Positions 54,002-63,234 of a stretch of 64,000 bases of DNA are shown here, piece by piece. Position 1 is the first letter of the stretch, and each line of letters starts with the position of its first letter. Source of the DNA: Chryseobacterium gleum (GTDB lineage: Bacteria > Bacteroidota > Bacteroidia > Flavobacteriales > Flavobacteriaceae); assembly GCA_945881885.1 (NCBI GenBank), contig CAMCVI010000005.1, forward strand, positions 1 through 64,000. The letters are read 5' to 3'. The notes under the pieces were generated by a model, which did not search any database, was not told the origin of the DNA, and saw nothing but the letters and a program-made list of their open reading frames with translations. A program made the position numbers and the translations under genes.

Positions 54002-55900
54002 ATGAGCGACGCTATTAAACACGAATGTGGAATTGCCTTACTTAGACTTTTAAAACCATTAGAATACTATAGAGAAAAATATGGCACGGCTTTTTACGGG
54101 GTAGAAAAAATGTACCTTTTAATGGAAAAACAGCACAATCGTGGACAAGACGGAGCAGGTTTTGCCAGTATAAAATTAGACGTACAACCTGGTCAAAGAT
54201 ATATTAGTAGAATCCGTTCCAATCAAGCACAACCTATTCAGGATATTTTTGGTCAAATTAATACCAGAATTTCTGAGGAATTAGCTAAAAATCCTTCGTA
54301 TCAAAATAATGTGGCACTGCAAAAAGAACACATTCCTTATGTAGGCGAATTGTTTTTAGGTCACGTACGATACGGAACTTTTGGAAAAAACAGCATTGAA
54401 AGTGTACATCCATTTTTACGTCAGAACAATTGGATGCACAGAAATTTATTAGTTGCCGGAAATTTTAACATGACCAATGTTAAAGAGTTATTTCAAGATT
54501 TAGTCGATGTCGGACAACATCCAAAACTACTAGCCGACACAGTTACCGTAATGGAAAAAATTGGTCATTTTTTAGATGATGAAATCACACAATTATATTT
54601 AGATTGCAAAAACGAAGGGCTGACTAAATTGGAAGCTTCACCCGTAATCGCAGAACGATTGAACATTGGAAGAATATTAAAAAGAGCCTCTAAAAATTTT
54701 GATGGTGGTTATGCAATGGCCGGACTTTTAGGCCACGGAGATGCTTTTGTGGTTAGAGATCCAAACGGAATTCGTCCAGCTTATTATTACCAAGATGATG
54801 AAATTGTAGTCGTAGCTTCAGAACGCCCAGTTATTCAAACCGTTTTTAATGTAGCATTTGAAGACGTGAAAGAATTAGAAGCGGGTGATGCCATTATTGT
54901 TAAGAAAAATGGGAATGTACTTTTCGAAAATATTAGAGAATGTACAGATAAAAAAGCCTGTTCTTTCGAAAGAATTTATTTTTCTCGTGGAAGCGATGCT
55001 GAAATATATCAAGAAAGAAAATTATTAGGAAAATATGTTTTTCCAAGTGTGTTGAAAGAAATTGAAAATGACATTCATAATTCGGTATTTTCATTTATTC
55101 CAAACACGGCAGAAACATCATTTTATGGCATGGCTGAAGCCGCTCAAAAATTCTTAGACGAACAAAAAGTTAAAGATATTATCGCGCAAAAAGATACTTT
55201 AGATGAAAAAGGTTTAAATGAAATTTTAGCCGAAAAAGTTCGTACTGAAAAAATAGCTATTAAAGATGTAAAACTCCGTACTTTCATTACAGAAGATAGT
55301 AGTAGAGATGAAATGGTAGCACACGTTTACGATATTACTTACGGCGTAGTAAAACCTACAGATAATTTGGTAATTATTGACGACAGTATTGTTCGTGGTA
55401 CTACATTAAAACAAAGTATCATTAAAATTTTAGACCGATTACATCCTAAGAAAATTGTAGTAGTTTCTTCTGCTCCTCAAATTAGATATCCTGATTGTTA
55501 CGGAATTGACATGAGTACATTAGAAGGTTTTATCGCTTTTAAAGCTGCAATGGAACTTTTAAAGGAAACCAATCAGTATCAAATTGTAGAAGATGTTTAT
55601 AAAAAATGTAAAGCACAGCAAGGTCTTAAAGACACCGAAGTTGTAAATCATGTAAAAGAAATTTACAATCCTTTTACTGATGAACAAATTTCAGATAAAA
55701 TGGCTCAAATGCTAACAACAAAAGAAATAAAAGCAAAAGTGAAAATTATTTTTCAAAAAGTAGAAGATTTACACAAAGCGTGTCCTAAAAATTTAGGCGA
55801 TTGGTATTTTACTGGAAATTATCCAACACCTGGAGGAAATCGAGTGGTAAATACCGCTTTTATCAACTTTTATGAAGGGAATGGAGCGCGTGCTTATTAA
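54002..55900 (+). CDS. purF: Amidophosphoribosyltransferase-like protein (long form)
   Basis: 632 residues, longer than usual PurF (about 470-510). The Ntn-type glutaminase nucleophile is Cys9 behind an eight-residue propeptide (MSDAIKHE|CGIALL), and HNRGQDGAGFASI and VRYGTFGKNS follow. The phosphoribosyltransferase domain has DNLVIIDDSIVRGTTLKQSI (about 453-472). A region of about 80 residues (approximately 365-430) and a C-terminal extension (about 545-632) account for the extra length. It forms phosphoribosylamine from PRPP and glutamine in purine synthesis. A classic-length paralogue may exist elsewhere, so the symbol is tentative. Confidence 0.8.
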   Translation: MSDAIKHECGIALLRLLKPLEYYREKYGTAFYGVEKMYLLMEKQHNRGQDGAGFASIKLDVQPGQRYISRIRSNQAQPIQDIFGQINTRISEELAKNPSYQNNVALQKEHIPYVGELFLGHVRYGTFGKNSIESVHPFLRQNNWMHRNLLVAGNFNMTNVKELFQDLVDVGQHPKLLADTVTVMEKIGHFLDDEITQLYLDCKNEGLTKLEASPVIAERLNIGRILKRASKNFDGGYAMAGLLGHGDAFVVRDPNGIRPAYYYQDDEIVVVASERPVIQTVFNVAFEDVKELEAGDAIIVKKNGNVLFENIRECTDKKACSFERIYFSRGSDAEIYQERKLLGKYVFPSVLKEIENDIHNSVFSFIPNTAETSFYGMAEAAQKFLDEQKVKDIIAQKDTLDEKGLNEILAEKVRTEKIAIKDVKLRTFITEDSSRDEMVAHVYDITYGVVKPTDNLVIIDDSIVRGTTLKQSIIKILDRLHPKKIVVVSSAPQIRYPDCYGIDMSTLEGFIAFKAAMELLKETNQYQIVEDVYKKCKAQQGLKDTEVVNHVKEIYNPFTDEQISDKMAQMLTTKEIKAKVKIIFQKVEDLHKACPKNLGDWYFTGNYPTPGGNRVVNTAFINFYEGNGARAY

Positions 55901-56021
55901 AAAAGTGCATTTCATCGAGAATATTAACCATACAACAATTATTTTATTTTAATGAAATAAGTTACTATACTTTTAACTCACCAGAAAATTAGTAGGTTAA
56001 GTTTTATGGTAGATTTGGGGC

Positions 56022-56054
56022 AAAAAGGGTGAAACGAAAGTTTCACCTTTTTTA
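56022..56054 (+). terminator. Terminator after the amidophosphoribosyltransferase gene
   Basis: GTGAAAC/GTTTCAC stem extended by GG/CC-type and A/T pairs around a GAAA loop, followed by a T-run; A-rich on the left, so it may also serve the converging YbjQ gene. Confidence 0.75.
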
Positions 56055-56108
56055 TTTTATACAGTTTTCAGTGAAATCTTTTTTATTTTTTAACATAATA
56101 ACATTTAA

Positions 56109-56411
56109 CTATCTTTTAATAATATTAACTGCAGTTCCTGTTATAGTTACGATAACATAATTACTAGTTGTTAATTCAATATCCACATTTATTCCTACAA
56201 CTGCATTTGCGTTTAATTTTTCTGTATTCAATTTGAGTTGCTCAAAAGCTTGGTCTTTGACATCGGAAACACTTTCGCTTATTCCTGCATAATATTTTTG
56301 CATGTTAAAAGTCATTTTCATTTTTTGAACATTTACAGCTGTTCCAGAGACAATTCCTCTATATTCTGCAATACTAAATCCATCGATGGAATTGGTTGTA
56401 GTTAAAATCAT
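56109..56411 (-). CDS. YbjQ/UPF0145 family protein
   Basis: 100 residues, small cytoplasmic beta-rich protein. MILTTTNSIDGFSIAEYRGI at the start and LNANAVVGINVDIELTT in the second half are characteristic of the YbjQ (DUF74, putative heavy-metal-binding) family, thought to form pentamers. Function is not established. It ends 40 bp before tyrS begins on the same strand in reverse order, i.e. it follows no gene directly in an operon. Confidence 0.88.
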   Translation of the reverse strand: MILTTTNSIDGFSIAEYRGIVSGTAVNVQKMKMTFNMQKYYAGISESVSDVKDQAFEQLKLNTEKLNANAVVGINVDIELTTSNYVIVTITGTAVNIIKR

Positions 56412-56450
56412 ATGACTAAAATTTTGGTTTGAATTTTACTTAAAATCATC

Positions 56451-57749
56451 TTACACCACTTTTAAAATATAATAGTTTTTCTTCCCTTTTTGAAGTAAAA
56501 CGAACGTGTTCGCAATTAAATCGTTAGTTGAAATTATGTATTCTTCTGTAACTTTTACTTTGTTTACGGAAACGGCATTTTCTTTTAACGCTCTTCTGGT
56601 TTCGTTTCCTGAAGATAAAAATCCTGTTTTCACAAAGGCATCCACAATTGGGTAACCCGCTTCAATTTCTGCTAAAGTAAGTTCCGCTTGGTCTAAACTT
56701 TGAAAAACATCCGCTAACGTTTTTAAATCTAATAGTTTTAAATCGTCAACCGTTGGTTTAAAGAAGGCTTGTGAAGCAAAAACCGCTTTCTCGTGTTCTG
56801 CTGCACCATGAATCATTACGGTTAATTCTTCGGCTAATTTCTTCTGTAATACTCGTAAATGAGGTGCTTCAGCGTGTTCTGCTAATAAAGCATCAATCTT
56901 AGCTTTATCTAAGAACGTGAATATTTTAATATATTTTTCGGCATCAACATCAGTAGTATTAAACCAAAATTGGTAAAATTCGTATGGTGATGTTTTATCA
57001 GCATCTAACCAAATGTTTCCTTTTTCCGATTTTCCGAATTTTGAACCATCAGCTTTTGTAATTAACGGACACGTCATTGCAAACGCTTTTCCCTCTGTTT
57101 CAGAATCTACATTCATTCTTCGGATCAATTCTGTACCAGTAGTGATATTTCCCCATTGGTCGCTTCCACCCATTTGTAATTTACAATTATGGTGTTTATG
57201 CAAATGATAAAAATCGTACCCTTGAATTAATTGGTATGTAAATTCTGTAAAACTCATGCCTTCGCCTTCACCAGTCAACCGCTTTTTTACAGAATCTTTG
57301 CTCATCATATAATTTACCGAAATGCGTTTTCCCACTTCACGAACAAAATCAATGAACGAAAAATCTTTCATCCAATCGTAATTGTTTACTAAAACAGGGG
57401 CTTGTGCATCAGTTGCATTGAAATCTAAAAAGCGAGATAACACGCCTTTAATTCCTTCTACATTATGATTTAAAGTGGCTTCATCTAATAAATTTCTTTC
57501 GTTTGATTTTCCTGATGGATCACCAATCATTCCAGTTGCACCACCGACCAAAGCGAATGGTTTATGTCCGAATTTTCGCAAGTGCATCAATAAAATAATA
57601 GGCACTAAACTTCCAATATGTAACGAATCTGAAGTAGGATCAAAACCTATGTAAACAGCTGTTGGCTCTTTTATAAGTTGCTCTTCTGTTCCTGGCATCG
57701 CATCGTGTACCAAACCTCTCCATTGTAATTCTTCAATTAAATTCTTCAT
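56451..57749 (-). CDS. tyrS: Tyrosine-tRNA ligase
   Basis: 432 residues, class I synthetase. HIGH-type region YIGFDPTSDSLHIGSLVP near 33-50, Tyr-binding GGSDQWGNITTGTEL near 195-210 and KMSKS-type SKFGKSEKGNIW near 235-246. A C-terminal S4 RNA-binding domain (about 365-432) is present. It charges tRNA-Tyr. The MMPL exporter gene lies 6 bp upstream on the same strand. Confidence 0.97.
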   Translation of the reverse strand: MKNLIEELQWRGLVHDAMPGTEEQLIKEPTAVYIGFDPTSDSLHIGSLVPIILLMHLRKFGHKPFALVGGATGMIGDPSGKSNERNLLDEATLNHNVEGIKGVLSRFLDFNATDAQAPVLVNNYDWMKDFSFIDFVREVGKRISVNYMMSKDSVKKRLTGEGEGMSFTEFTYQLIQGYDFYHLHKHHNCKLQMGGSDQWGNITTGTELIRRMNVDSETEGKAFAMTCPLITKADGSKFGKSEKGNIWLDADKTSPYEFYQFWFNTTDVDAEKYIKIFTFLDKAKIDALLAEHAEAPHLRVLQKKLAEELTVMIHGAAEHEKAVFASQAFFKPTVDDLKLLDLKTLADVFQSLDQAELTLAEIEAGYPIVDAFVKTGFLSSGNETRRALKENAVSVNKVKVTEEYIISTNDLIANTFVLLQKGKKNYYILKVV

Positions 57750-57755
57750 GTTGTT

Positions 57756-60170
57756 TTATTTTTCTTCAACCACAGCATCTGGGTCGTCATCATTTTCTAA
57801 AATATCTATTATTGGGGCTGTAAATTCTTGTTCGTTGGCTAAACTCCTGTTTAAAGATAAAACCAAACTTGGTAATAAAATTAAATTGGTTAGCATTCCG
57901 AATAATAACGTGATGGAAACCAAACCTCCTAAAGCAACTGTTCCGCCGAAATCGGATAAGGTAAACACCGAAAACCCAAACAATAACACGAAAGAAGTGT
58001 AAAACATACTTGGTCCTTCTTCATTTAATGTGGCAAAAATTGATTTTCTTATTTTCCAGTTATTTCTAACCAATTCTTGTCGGTATTGCGCTAAGAATCG
58101 TATCGTATCATCTACAGAAAGCCCAAACGCGATTCCGAAAACCAAAATAGTTGAGGGTTTGATTGGAATATCTAAATATCCCATCAATCCAGCTGTAGCT
58201 AATAATGGTAATAAATTCGGAATCAAAGCTACAAAAATCATTTTCACCGAACGGAATAAAAAGAAAATTAATGCACCAGTTAATGCTAAGGCGAATAATA
58301 AAGATTCAATTAAGTTTTCTAATAAATAGCTAGTTCCTTTTTGGAACAACAATGCTTTTCCAGTAATTGTTACTGTATAACGTTCTTTTGGAAATAATTT
58401 ATTGATTCGGTCATTTAATTTTTCTTCCACTTTTACCATTTCATCTGTGCTGACTTCTCTCATAAAAGTCGAAATTCTAGCGTATCGACCAGTGGCATCT
58501 ACATAACTTTTTAGCGGATTATTTTTACTGTCTTTCGACGAATTTTTCAAATAGGGTAAAATAAAAGCTTGCTCTTGCGAATCGGGTAAATCATAAAAAG
58601 CGGGATTTCCGTTGTAATACGCTTGTTTAGAAAACTTTACTAAATTGATAATTGAAACCGGTTTTGAAAGTTCTGGAATCGCTTCAATTTCCGATTGCAA
58701 CTCGTCCATTTTTTTCAAAGTTGAAATTTTCATCACGCCTTTTTTACGTTTGGTGTCGATTAAAATTTCAACAGGCAAAACACCTTTAAATTCTTTTTCA
58801 AAGAAACGTATGTCTTCAAAAAACGGCGTACTTTTTGGCATGTCTTCTAAAATGCTACCAGAAATATTTATTTTGTAAACGCCAATAATTCCAAGTATTA
58901 AAATACCAACTGCAACCGAATACACGCGAACATTATGATATCTAACTTGGTCGATAATCCAGTTTTTAAAATTCACTAAATAGCCGCGCTCCAAATGTTT
59001 TAAATGTCTCGCTTTTGGAATTGGCATAAAACTAAAGAAAATCGGAATCACAAATAAACTCAGCACAAAAAGTGCCATAATGTTTATAGAAGTTACAATT
59101 CCAAATTCTTGTAATAATTTATTATCAGTAATTATAAAAGTTGCAAAACCTACCGCAGTTGTTACATTTGTAATGAAAGTAGCTGTTCCAACTTTGGTTA
59201 AAACACGTTGCAAACCTTTAGCTTTGTTTCCGTGAATTCGAGTTTCTTGGTGGTATTTATTGGTTAAGAAAATACAATTCGGAATACCAATAATTACAAT
59301 TAATGAAGGCACCAAAGCGGTTAAAACTGTAATTTCATAACGCAATAATCCTAAAAATCCGAAAGACCACATTACGCCAATTATTACCACAAAAAGCGCC
59401 ATCATTGTGGTACGAAACGAACGAAAAAAGAAATAGAAAAGTAGGGAAGTTACCAATAAAGTTGCGCCAATAAACAAACCAATTTCGCTAATAATTGCCT
59501 TGGCATTCATGGTTCTTATGTAAGGCATTCCCGAAACTTTGATGTCCGTTTTTGTAGTTTCCTTAAACGATTCAATGGCTGGAATTAGCTTGTTTAAAAC
59601 GAATTCTTTTCTTTCTGGTTTGTTTACTATGTTTTTTTTAAGATAAATAACGCTTCTAACTACGCCGCTTTTTTTATTGAACAATAAGCTTTCGTAAAAA
59701 GGCATTTTGTTTAATAAATCTTGTTTTTTGGCATTCAAATAAGCGGCATCGGCGACTTTATTTTGATCTATAAAAGGTTTTATTTGAAATGTTTGTAAGG
59801 AATCGTTTTTAACTACATTCTGAATTTCATTAAACGACAACACACCATCTACTTCTTTGTTTTTAGCAATAGCAGCCATCATGTTGTTCCATGCTTTATA
59901 CGTTTCTGGTTTAAAAACATCAGCACTTTTTACTGCAAAAATGATGACATTTCCTTCTTCACCAAATTTCTTTAAAAAATCGTTATAAGCTATATTTTCT
60001 TTGTGATCGGCGGGTAATAAATTGGCTTCAGTTTGTGTAAAACGGATGTATTTCCATTGCGATGCCATAAAAATAGTAAACAAAGCAATGCACAAAAGCA
60101 CCCAATGTCTATTTCTTAAAAGCGTACGCGCTACAAAATTCCAAAAACTGGTGTTTAACCACTTCGTCAT
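57756..60170 (-). CDS. RND-superfamily (MMPL/SSD-type) exporter
   Basis: 804 residues with two sets of six transmembrane helices, each preceded by a large periplasmic loop. Helices at about 25-42, 230-400 and 425-445 belong to the first half; 630-790 to the second. Conserved motifs include GIPNCIFLTNKYHQETRIHG and VFGIAFGLSVDDTIRFLAQY. It is driven by the proton gradient and likely exports lipids or other hydrophobic molecules; substrate unknown. The DUF5686 outer-membrane gene lies 39 bp upstream on the same strand and tyrS 6 bp downstream. Confidence 0.88.
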   Translation of the reverse strand: MTKWLNTSFWNFVARTLLRNRHWVLLCIALFTIFMASQWKYIRFTQTEANLLPADHKENIAYNDFLKKFGEEGNVIIFAVKSADVFKPETYKAWNNMMAAIAKNKEVDGVLSFNEIQNVVKNDSLQTFQIKPFIDQNKVADAAYLNAKKQDLLNKMPFYESLLFNKKSGVVRSVIYLKKNIVNKPERKEFVLNKLIPAIESFKETTKTDIKVSGMPYIRTMNAKAIISEIGLFIGATLLVTSLLFYFFFRSFRTTMMALFVVIIGVMWSFGFLGLLRYEITVLTALVPSLIVIIGIPNCIFLTNKYHQETRIHGNKAKGLQRVLTKVGTATFITNVTTAVGFATFIITDNKLLQEFGIVTSINIMALFVLSLFVIPIFFSFMPIPKARHLKHLERGYLVNFKNWIIDQVRYHNVRVYSVAVGILILGIIGVYKINISGSILEDMPKSTPFFEDIRFFEKEFKGVLPVEILIDTKRKKGVMKISTLKKMDELQSEIEAIPELSKPVSIINLVKFSKQAYYNGNPAFYDLPDSQEQAFILPYLKNSSKDSKNNPLKSYVDATGRYARISTFMREVSTDEMVKVEEKLNDRINKLFPKERYTVTITGKALLFQKGTSYLLENLIESLLFALALTGALIFFLFRSVKMIFVALIPNLLPLLATAGLMGYLDIPIKPSTILVFGIAFGLSVDDTIRFLAQYRQELVRNNWKIRKSIFATLNEEGPSMFYTSFVLLFGFSVFTLSDFGGTVALGGLVSITLLFGMLTNLILLPSLVLSLNRSLANEQEFTAPIIDILENDDDPDAVVEEK

Positions 60171-60187
60171 GATATGATTTTAGTGTG

Positions 60188-60195
60188 CAAAGGTA
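60188..60195 (-). promoter_or_regulatory. -7 element of the MMPL exporter gene
   Basis: Plus CAAAGGTA equals minus TACCTTTG, 18 bases before the ATG at 60170; a TTG 24 bp further is slightly too far. Confidence 0.35.
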
Positions 60196-60209
60196 AGAAT
60201 TATGGTGAA

Positions 60210-62438
60210 TTATATCCCCAAATTCAATGTAAAAGATAATTTTATAGCAATATTTTGATCAAATTTTTCCAATTGATACGGTCCATATCTGTAATAGGTA
60301 GATAATCCGAAGCCTTTAAAAATGTTTTGCAATTCAAATCCACTTTCATAAAATCCTTTTTCCATGGTTTTGAATGTGATACCTTGGTGGTTTTCAGGAT
60401 GTGAAAAACCACCAAAAGCGACTTTAGTTCCAACCACTAAAATAGGTTTAATGCTTTTTGAAATTTGAAATTTATTAAAATAGTGTTTCATCTGAAAAAG
60501 CGAATACCTGTCCGAAAAAAACTCATTGAAATACATGGTTTCAAAAGACGTTTTGTTGGCAAACGTAATCCGACTTAAAATGGCCTCTCGGTTTAAATTA
60601 TTTGGTGCCACACTATATAAATGAGAAAGTGGCGCGCTACCTAAACTAATTCCACCTTGCAACAAAAAGGTGGTTTTTTGCCCCGATAAATGTTTATTTT
60701 CTTGATATATTCTCGCGTCTATTTTTGTAAATTCAATGTTGTCACTTATTACATTTGGTATCGCTTGTGAGACTTGCAAAATTATTTTTGGAAAACCTTT
60801 TTCTACTTCTAAAATTTCTTGTGGCGCTTGTAAAAACTTACTGTTTGGCGACCATTCAAAACTTACTGTTGCCAACGTTAAATCATATACTTTATAAGAT
60901 TTATTTTGTGCAATAAATTCGTAATCAAATAAAGGATCGATTCGGGAACGATTTATCTTTAAGATAGTTTCAACTTTAGTTATAAATTTAGATTCAAAAG
61001 CCACCTCATAAGATTGATGGTTGTAAAATGTAGATAGATTAAAAGGTCGTGGATCTATAAGTCTGAATCGCTTATTGTCGGCTAAAAGAGATAAATCGGC
61101 AAACTCATTATTATCGTTTGTAAATGAACCCGAAATCCAACTATCCGTAATTTTTGAAACTCGAAAAGCACTTCCAAATTGACTTTTAAAAATGCCGTCT
61201 TTTGTGCCATACGCAACATAACCAAATAATTTATAATAGGCGGAAAGGCGGTCATTTGTTTGCATGCCAATACCCAATCTAAAACCTTCGTAATTGTTAA
61301 ATTTAAAAATATCACGCGCACGAAAATCAAACCAACCAAACGGAATTTGGCCGCCAATTAATTTCTTGCCGAAATAAATTTTCTTTTCAATTTTTGATGC
61401 AGTTACTAAACTGTCTATAGCTTGATAAGTGTTTTTAGAACGAATGTCTAATGTGTCATTGGCAATTGTATTTAAAAAAGCAGCATTTGTTTTAGTAGCA
61501 TTTTCATCAATTTGAATTTGATAATGTTGTTTTTTAGGAACTGCTAAAAAGTTATAATTGCTAAAATTCCTATGTATTTTTACAAATAAATCATTTGAAT
61601 AATCGTATTTTTTGGAGGTATTTAGCAAATTATCAAATTGTATGGTTTCTCCTAAAAAATCAATGTTTTGTTTTCCTTTTCCTTTTGTAACTAAAATGTT
61701 TTGCGAAATTGGAAACCACGATTTTCCATCATTAAAAGAATCAAAAACAGTTTCCGTTTTAACATTAATAATACTATTTATAAAAAAAGTGATTTTAGTA
61801 ATGCTATTTGTTTTTAAATCAACAATAGCCGTTCCTTTTAATTTATTTTTTTGGATGCTTTTTTTCAATTCAAATTGCAACACAATTTCTTTACCGGTAA
61901 TAGTGGTTAGTGTGTCTGTTATTTCGAATTTATATTTAAGCGAGCCTATATTCCAAAACGGATTTTGAAAAGTAAATTGTAAAATTTTTAGTTGTTTTTT
62001 ACTAAAATCAAAAGGCATAAATTCTTGTCCTAATAATTCGTAAACAGGTTGTTTTAAACCTGCCATTTTTAAACCAATAATAGTTTCTTTTTTTTGGCCT
62101 TTTTCGATAGAAATTGTGGCTACTTTTTCGGTTTGATAAATGTGTTGTTTGGCAATAATTTTCTTAAATTTATAACTAGAAGAATCTATAATAAATTTCG
62201 TTTTTTGCTTGTTTTTAAAAACCGTATCTATTGACGCAGAAATAGAATCTGGATAAGCTGAAACAATTGATTTCTCGTAAAAAGTATAACTAAAATCAGG
62301 AGTTTTAAATTGGTTATTTGTTAAAACACCAATAACATTGCGAACTAATTTTTCTGAGTTTTCATTCTGTTTTACAGCAAACTTTTGAGCATGCGCTCCA
62401 AAAGAAAGTAAAAAAATAATCCACAACAGTATTCTCAT
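60210..62438 (-). CDS. DUF5686 outer-membrane protein
   Basis: 742 residues. Signal peptide MRILLWIIFLLSFGAHAQ. The mature part begins with a beta-rich periplasmic domain (about 25-290, with LVRNVIGVLTNNQFKTPDFS) and ends in a predicted beta-barrel with typical alternating strands and the terminal LSFTLNLGI. It fits DUF5686 but lacks the usual N-terminal carboxypeptidase-regulatory domain. Function is unknown. It has a clear promoter (62456-62485), and the exporter gene follows at 39 bp, suggesting an outer-membrane/inner-membrane pair (inference). Confidence 0.82.
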   Translation of the reverse strand: MRILLWIIFLLSFGAHAQKFAVKQNENSEKLVRNVIGVLTNNQFKTPDFSYTFYEKSIVSAYPDSISASIDTVFKNKQKTKFIIDSSSYKFKKIIAKQHIYQTEKVATISIEKGQKKETIIGLKMAGLKQPVYELLGQEFMPFDFSKKQLKILQFTFQNPFWNIGSLKYKFEITDTLTTITGKEIVLQFELKKSIQKNKLKGTAIVDLKTNSITKITFFINSIINVKTETVFDSFNDGKSWFPISQNILVTKGKGKQNIDFLGETIQFDNLLNTSKKYDYSNDLFVKIHRNFSNYNFLAVPKKQHYQIQIDENATKTNAAFLNTIANDTLDIRSKNTYQAIDSLVTASKIEKKIYFGKKLIGGQIPFGWFDFRARDIFKFNNYEGFRLGIGMQTNDRLSAYYKLFGYVAYGTKDGIFKSQFGSAFRVSKITDSWISGSFTNDNNEFADLSLLADNKRFRLIDPRPFNLSTFYNHQSYEVAFESKFITKVETILKINRSRIDPLFDYEFIAQNKSYKVYDLTLATVSFEWSPNSKFLQAPQEILEVEKGFPKIILQVSQAIPNVISDNIEFTKIDARIYQENKHLSGQKTTFLLQGGISLGSAPLSHLYSVAPNNLNREAILSRITFANKTSFETMYFNEFFSDRYSLFQMKHYFNKFQISKSIKPILVVGTKVAFGGFSHPENHQGITFKTMEKGFYESGFELQNIFKGFGLSTYYRYGPYQLEKFDQNIAIKLSFTLNLGI

Positions 62439-62455
62439 TTAGAATAAATTAAAAG

Positions 62456-62485
62456 CAAATATACAGATAATAAAAAAGCGTCCAA
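62456..62485 (-). promoter_or_regulatory. Promoter of the DUF5686 gene
   Basis: Minus TTG (62485-62483), 19-bp spacer, TATATTTG (62463-62456). The -33 box overlaps the sod terminator hairpin. Confidence 0.65.
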
Positions 62486-62502
62486 TTACTTGCACGCTTT
62501 TA
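62473..62502 (-). terminator. Terminator of the superoxide dismutase gene
   Basis: AAAAAGCGT and ACGCTTTT arms with inner CAA/TTG pairs, followed by T-run on the minus strand, 18 bp after the stop. Confidence 0.75.
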
Positions 62503-62520
62503 TTTTATTTTTGAGAAAAT

Positions 62521-63129
62521 TTATTTCGATTCGTTAAAACGTTTAGTTACCTCGTCCCAGTTTATTACATTAAAAAAAGCTTCAATATAATCAGGTCTTC
62601 TGTTTTGGTAGTTTAAATAATAGGCGTGTTCCCAAACGTCTAATCCTAAAATAGGTGTTCCGCCACAACCAATACCTGGCATTAAAGGATTATCTTGATT
62701 TGGTGAAGAACAAACTTCAACTTTTCCGCCTTTTTGCACACAAAGCCAAGCCCATCCAGAACCAAAACGAGTAGCTGCAGCTTTAGCAAATTCTGCTTTA
62801 AAAGCATCAAATGAACCATAAGCTGTGTCAATTGCAGCTGCTAATTCGCCTGTTGGTAAACCACCACCATTTGGTGACATAACGGTCCAAAATAAATTAT
62901 GATTGTAAAAACCACCACCGTTATTTCTAACAGGCATATTATTCATATCCAAATTGGCCATAATGGCTTCAATAGATTTTCCTTCTAAATCTGTTCCTGC
63001 AATAGCAGCATTTAAATTTGTTGTGTAAGCATTATGATGTTTTGTATGGTGAATTTCCATAGTTCTTGCATCAACATGTGGTTCTAATGCATCATATGCA
63101 TATGGTAATTGCGGGAGTTCAAAAGCCAT
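62521..63129 (-). CDS. sodA: Superoxide dismutase, Mn-type signatures
   Basis: 202 residues, cytoplasmic Fe/Mn superoxide dismutase. Metal ligands are His27 ([11 protein letters not shown]), His77 (FYNHNLFW), Asp164 and His168 ([18 protein letters not shown]). Two residues that usually separate the metal forms point to manganese: Gly73 four residues before His77 and Gln145 in SSPNQDNP. It disproportionates superoxide. It is divergent from the helicase gene; TAAATTTG (63171-63164, minus) may be its -7 box. Confidence 0.95.
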   Translation of the reverse strand: MAFELPQLPYAYDALEPHVDARTMEIHHTKHHNAYTTNLNAAIAGTDLEGKSIEAIMANLDMNNMPVRNNGGGFYNHNLFWTVMSPNGGGLPTGELAAAIDTAYGSFDAFKAEFAKAAATRFGSGWAWLCVQKGGKVEVCSSPNQDNPLMPGIGCGGTPILGLDVWEHAYYLNYQNRRPDYIEAFFNVINWDEVTKRFNESK

Positions 63130-63234
63130 AATTTACTATTTTTAATTGATTAATTATTTTTTTCAAATTTATAACTTTAACTTTGAAAATAAAATTTTTC
63201 GGTCTTAATACTTTCTTAAAAGTTTATTTATAAT

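Noticed and set aside
56010..56054. TAGATTTG followed by a hairpin as another small RNA
   Set aside because: The transcript would be little more than the terminator itself and no -33 box is present.
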